Made by a program: the position numbers and the translations under genes. A model generated the notes under the pieces. That model was not told the origin of the DNA, ran no database searches, and saw nothing but the letters and a program-made list of their open reading frames with translations. From NCBI GenBank assembly GCA_947458415.1, contig CANGZG010000134.1, forward strand, positions 1 through 6,421: 6,421 nt of DNA. The letters run 5' to 3'. Source of the stretch: Comamonadaceae bacterium. Its GTDB lineage: Bacteria; Pseudomonadota; Gammaproteobacteria; Burkholderiales; Burkholderiaceae_C. Below, in pieces: positions 5,990 to 6,421 of the stretch; position 1 is the first letter of the stretch, and each line of letters begins with the position of its first letter.

Positions 5990-6421
5990 ATTGCAAATTG
6001 ACGGCAAGACCGTGCAAGTGGCCGAGGGCAGTGTGGTCATCCAGGCCGCTGAACAGGCCGGGACCTTCATCCCGCACTTTTGCTATCACCGCAAACTCAG
6101 CATCGCGGCGAACTGCCGCATGTGTTTGGTGGACATTGAAAAAGCGCCCAAACCAATGCCTGCGTGTGCCACGCCCGTGACCCAAGGCATGGTGGTTCAT
6201 ACCAAATCGGACCGCGCGATCAAGGCACAAAAATCGGTGATGGAATTTTTGCTGATCAACCACCCGTTAGATTGCCCGATTTGTGACCAAGGCGGCGAAT
6301 GCCAATTGCAAGACTTGGCGGTGGGCTACGGCGGCAGCGCTTCCCGTTACGAGGAAGAAAAACGCGTTGTATTCCACAAAGACGTGGGCCCGTTGGTCAG
6401 CATGGAAGAAATGAGCCGCTG
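5982..6421 (+). CDS. nuoG: NADH:quinone oxidoreductase subunit G, 3'-truncated by window edge
   Basis: Large iron-sulfur subunit of the complex I NADH module (75-kDa family), part of the electron path from NuoF towards NuoB. The ATG at 5982 opens a frame beginning MVELQIDGKTVQVAEGSVVI that stays open to the window end: 146 complete codons plus two bases. The N-terminal ferredoxin-like domain has all 2Fe-2S N1b ligands: Cys34, Cys45, Cys48 (in ANCRMCLVDIE) and Cys62. Next is the 4Fe-4S N5 motif H-x3-C-x2-C-x5-C, with His94, Cys98, Cys101 and Cys107 (NHPLDCPICDQGGECQLQD). The sequence stops after VSMEEMSR, where the final TG is probably the start of the first cysteine codon of the next 4Fe-4S site. 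The gene overlaps nuoF by 8 nt in another frame; GGGTG at 5971-5975 is a modest ribosome site. The rest of the protein, usually over 700 residues in total, cannot be judged. Confidence 0.96.
   Translation, partial: MVELQIDGKTVQVAEGSVVIQAAEQAGTFIPHFCYHRKLSIAANCRMCLVDIEKAPKPMPACATPVTQGMVVHTKSDRAIKAQKSVMEFLLINHPLDCPICDQGGECQLQDLAVGYGGSASRYEEEKRVVFHKDVGPLVSMEEMSR

Noticed and set aside
4619..6421. Alternative reading as the diaphorase part of an NAD-reducing hydrogenase or formate dehydrogenase
   Set aside because: The genes sit in the order nuoA-G with NuoB, C and D carrying complex I hallmarks and NuoD lacking hydrogenase metal ligands, so complex I is the only good fit.

Overview
The window is an ordinary, highly conserved stretch of a bacterial chromosome. 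The gene order tpiA - secG - tRNA-Leu - nuoABCDEFG and the protein sequences point to a betaproteobacterium. From memory, NuoA, NuoB and NuoD look most like those of Burkholderiales of the Comamonadaceae type. The family assignment rests on recalled resemblance, not on a search. All protein genes and the tRNA lie on the + strand.

Layout: positions 1-673 hold the 3' part of tpiA (triose-phosphate isomerase; its first ~26 residues lie upstream). secG (690-1127) follows after 16 nt and encodes a small Sec translocon subunit with a long Pro/Ala/Ser/Thr-rich tail. A 101-nt gap leads to a tRNA-Leu gene with anticodon GAG (1229-1313). An 80-nt gap then precedes the nuo operon, which encodes the proton-pumping NADH:quinone oxidoreductase (respiratory complex I). 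nuoA, nuoB, nuoC, nuoD, nuoE and nuoF are complete. nuoG begins at 5982 and runs off the right edge after 146 complete codons. The remaining genes (normally nuoH-N) would lie to the right.

How the genes work together: NuoE, NuoF and NuoG form the peripheral NADH-oxidising module (FMN, 2Fe-2S and 4Fe-4S clusters). NuoB, NuoC and NuoD form the connecting module that carries electrons to cluster N2 and the quinone site. NuoA is a membrane subunit next to the quinone cavity. All cofactor ligands that can be checked in NuoB, NuoE, NuoF and the visible part of NuoG are present, and no frame is broken. The genes are packed with 3-7 nt gaps or 4-8 nt overlaps, which suggests one polycistronic mRNA with translational coupling.

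I found no mobile element, CRISPR array, toxin-antitoxin pair, phage gene or undescribed system. The only stretches without an obvious function are the two short gaps beside the tRNA and the low-complexity tail of SecG. The findings are modest for that reason.
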